A DNA stretch of 5,997 nt from Chloroflexota bacterium (GTDB lineage Bacteria; Chloroflexota; Limnocylindria; Limnocylindrales; CSP1-4), in NCBI GenBank assembly GCA_021786915.1, contig JAJYMP010000197.1, positions 1 to 5,997 of the forward strand, given 5' to 3'. Position numbers and translations under genes: made by a program. Below, piece after piece: positions 5,716 to 5,997 of the stretch (position 1 is the stretch's first letter; the number at the start of each line of letters is the position of its first letter). The notes beneath the pieces are model-generated. The model made no database searches. It was not told where the DNA came from and worked only from the letters and a program-made list of their open reading frames with translations.

Positions 5716-5997
5716 TCACGGCTGCGCCTGGAGCGCCTGCCAGACGCGCTCCGGTGTAACGGGTATGGCACGGATCCTCGTCGACCAGGAGGTACGTCGG
5801 CTGGGCGATCTCGCGGCCGGCTGGAAGGACGGCCGAGATGGCGATCGGTGACGCAGATGGCGACGAGGCGAGGAGCAGCAGCGGGACGGCGGGTTCGATG
5901 AGGACTTCGGTCCCCTGGGCATGACCTGGCGCGTCCACGTCGGTCCTCGGCCGCCGCGAGACTGATCACCTCGTGGCAGCCGCCGAGGCGGGCCGCT
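5716..5997 (-). pseudogene. Decayed C-terminus of a second molybdenum hydroxylase large subunit (continues beyond window)
   Basis: On the minus strand the end reads [21 protein letters not shown] (first residue optional) before the TGA at 5718-5716, the hallmark C-terminus of this family and similar to PLTPERVWRA at the left edge of the window. Upstream, in a second frame, are DAPGHAQG (about 5935-5912) and [15 protein letters not shown]. In the same frame as the C-terminus, GPKSSSNPP matches the catalytic GSKG-x-x-EPP loop. No single frame joins [20 protein letters not shown] and TPERVW, so at least two indels separate them, and Asn appears where the catalytic Glu is expected in the frame read. 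It lies on the same strand as the other molybdenum hydroxylase genes and faces arsN2 tail to tail. Confidence 0.65.

Noticed and set aside
4548..5969. A 473-codon open frame on the minus strand
   Set aside because: It spans the reverse strand of arsM and arsN2 and has a low-complexity Arg/Ser/Pro-rich translation; it is a shadow frame.

Overview
The window is high-GC bacterial DNA (roughly 70% G+C by eye). Molybdenum hydroxylase genes, an ArsM/ArsN2 arsenic cluster and two TAnnnT-N7-ATG start regions that look leaderless would suit a soil or sediment Actinobacteriota or Chloroflexota lineage. Taxonomy is inference only; there is no rRNA or other marker.

Left third (1-2340, minus strand): a large, intact molybdopterin-binding subunit of a xanthine dehydrogenase-family enzyme. 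It starts at 2340 and runs off the left edge, probably only a few codons before its stop. Next to it (2446-2935) is a graveyard: the C-terminal tip of an XdhC-like protein on the plus strand, facing a frameshifted C-terminal half of an FAD-binding subunit on the minus strand.

Middle (3040-5666): an arsenic cluster. A minus-strand arsR diverges from a plus-strand arsM-arsN2 operon. The shared 144-bp region between them carries two 16-bp operator-like repeats that overlap -35 boxes. arsR has been split by a 913-bp mobile element (3215-4127) with perfect 28-bp terminal inverted repeats and an 8-bp target duplication. Removing the element and one duplication restores a clean 109-residue ArsR. The element carries one plus-strand gene, for a Trp-rich protein of 276 residues, and no transposase I can recognise. 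This is the most interesting part of the window. The insertion removes the wing and the C-terminal half of the repressor, so arsM-arsN2 is predicted to be derepressed.

Right edge (5716-5997, minus strand): the decayed C-terminus of a second molybdenum hydroxylase large subunit, tail to tail with arsN2. The ars cluster therefore lies between same-strand molybdenum hydroxylase remnants, which suggests that it, or the degraded genes, moved here. The frameshifts cluster in these remnants, while four long genes nearby are open throughout. That argues for real decay over general sequencing error.
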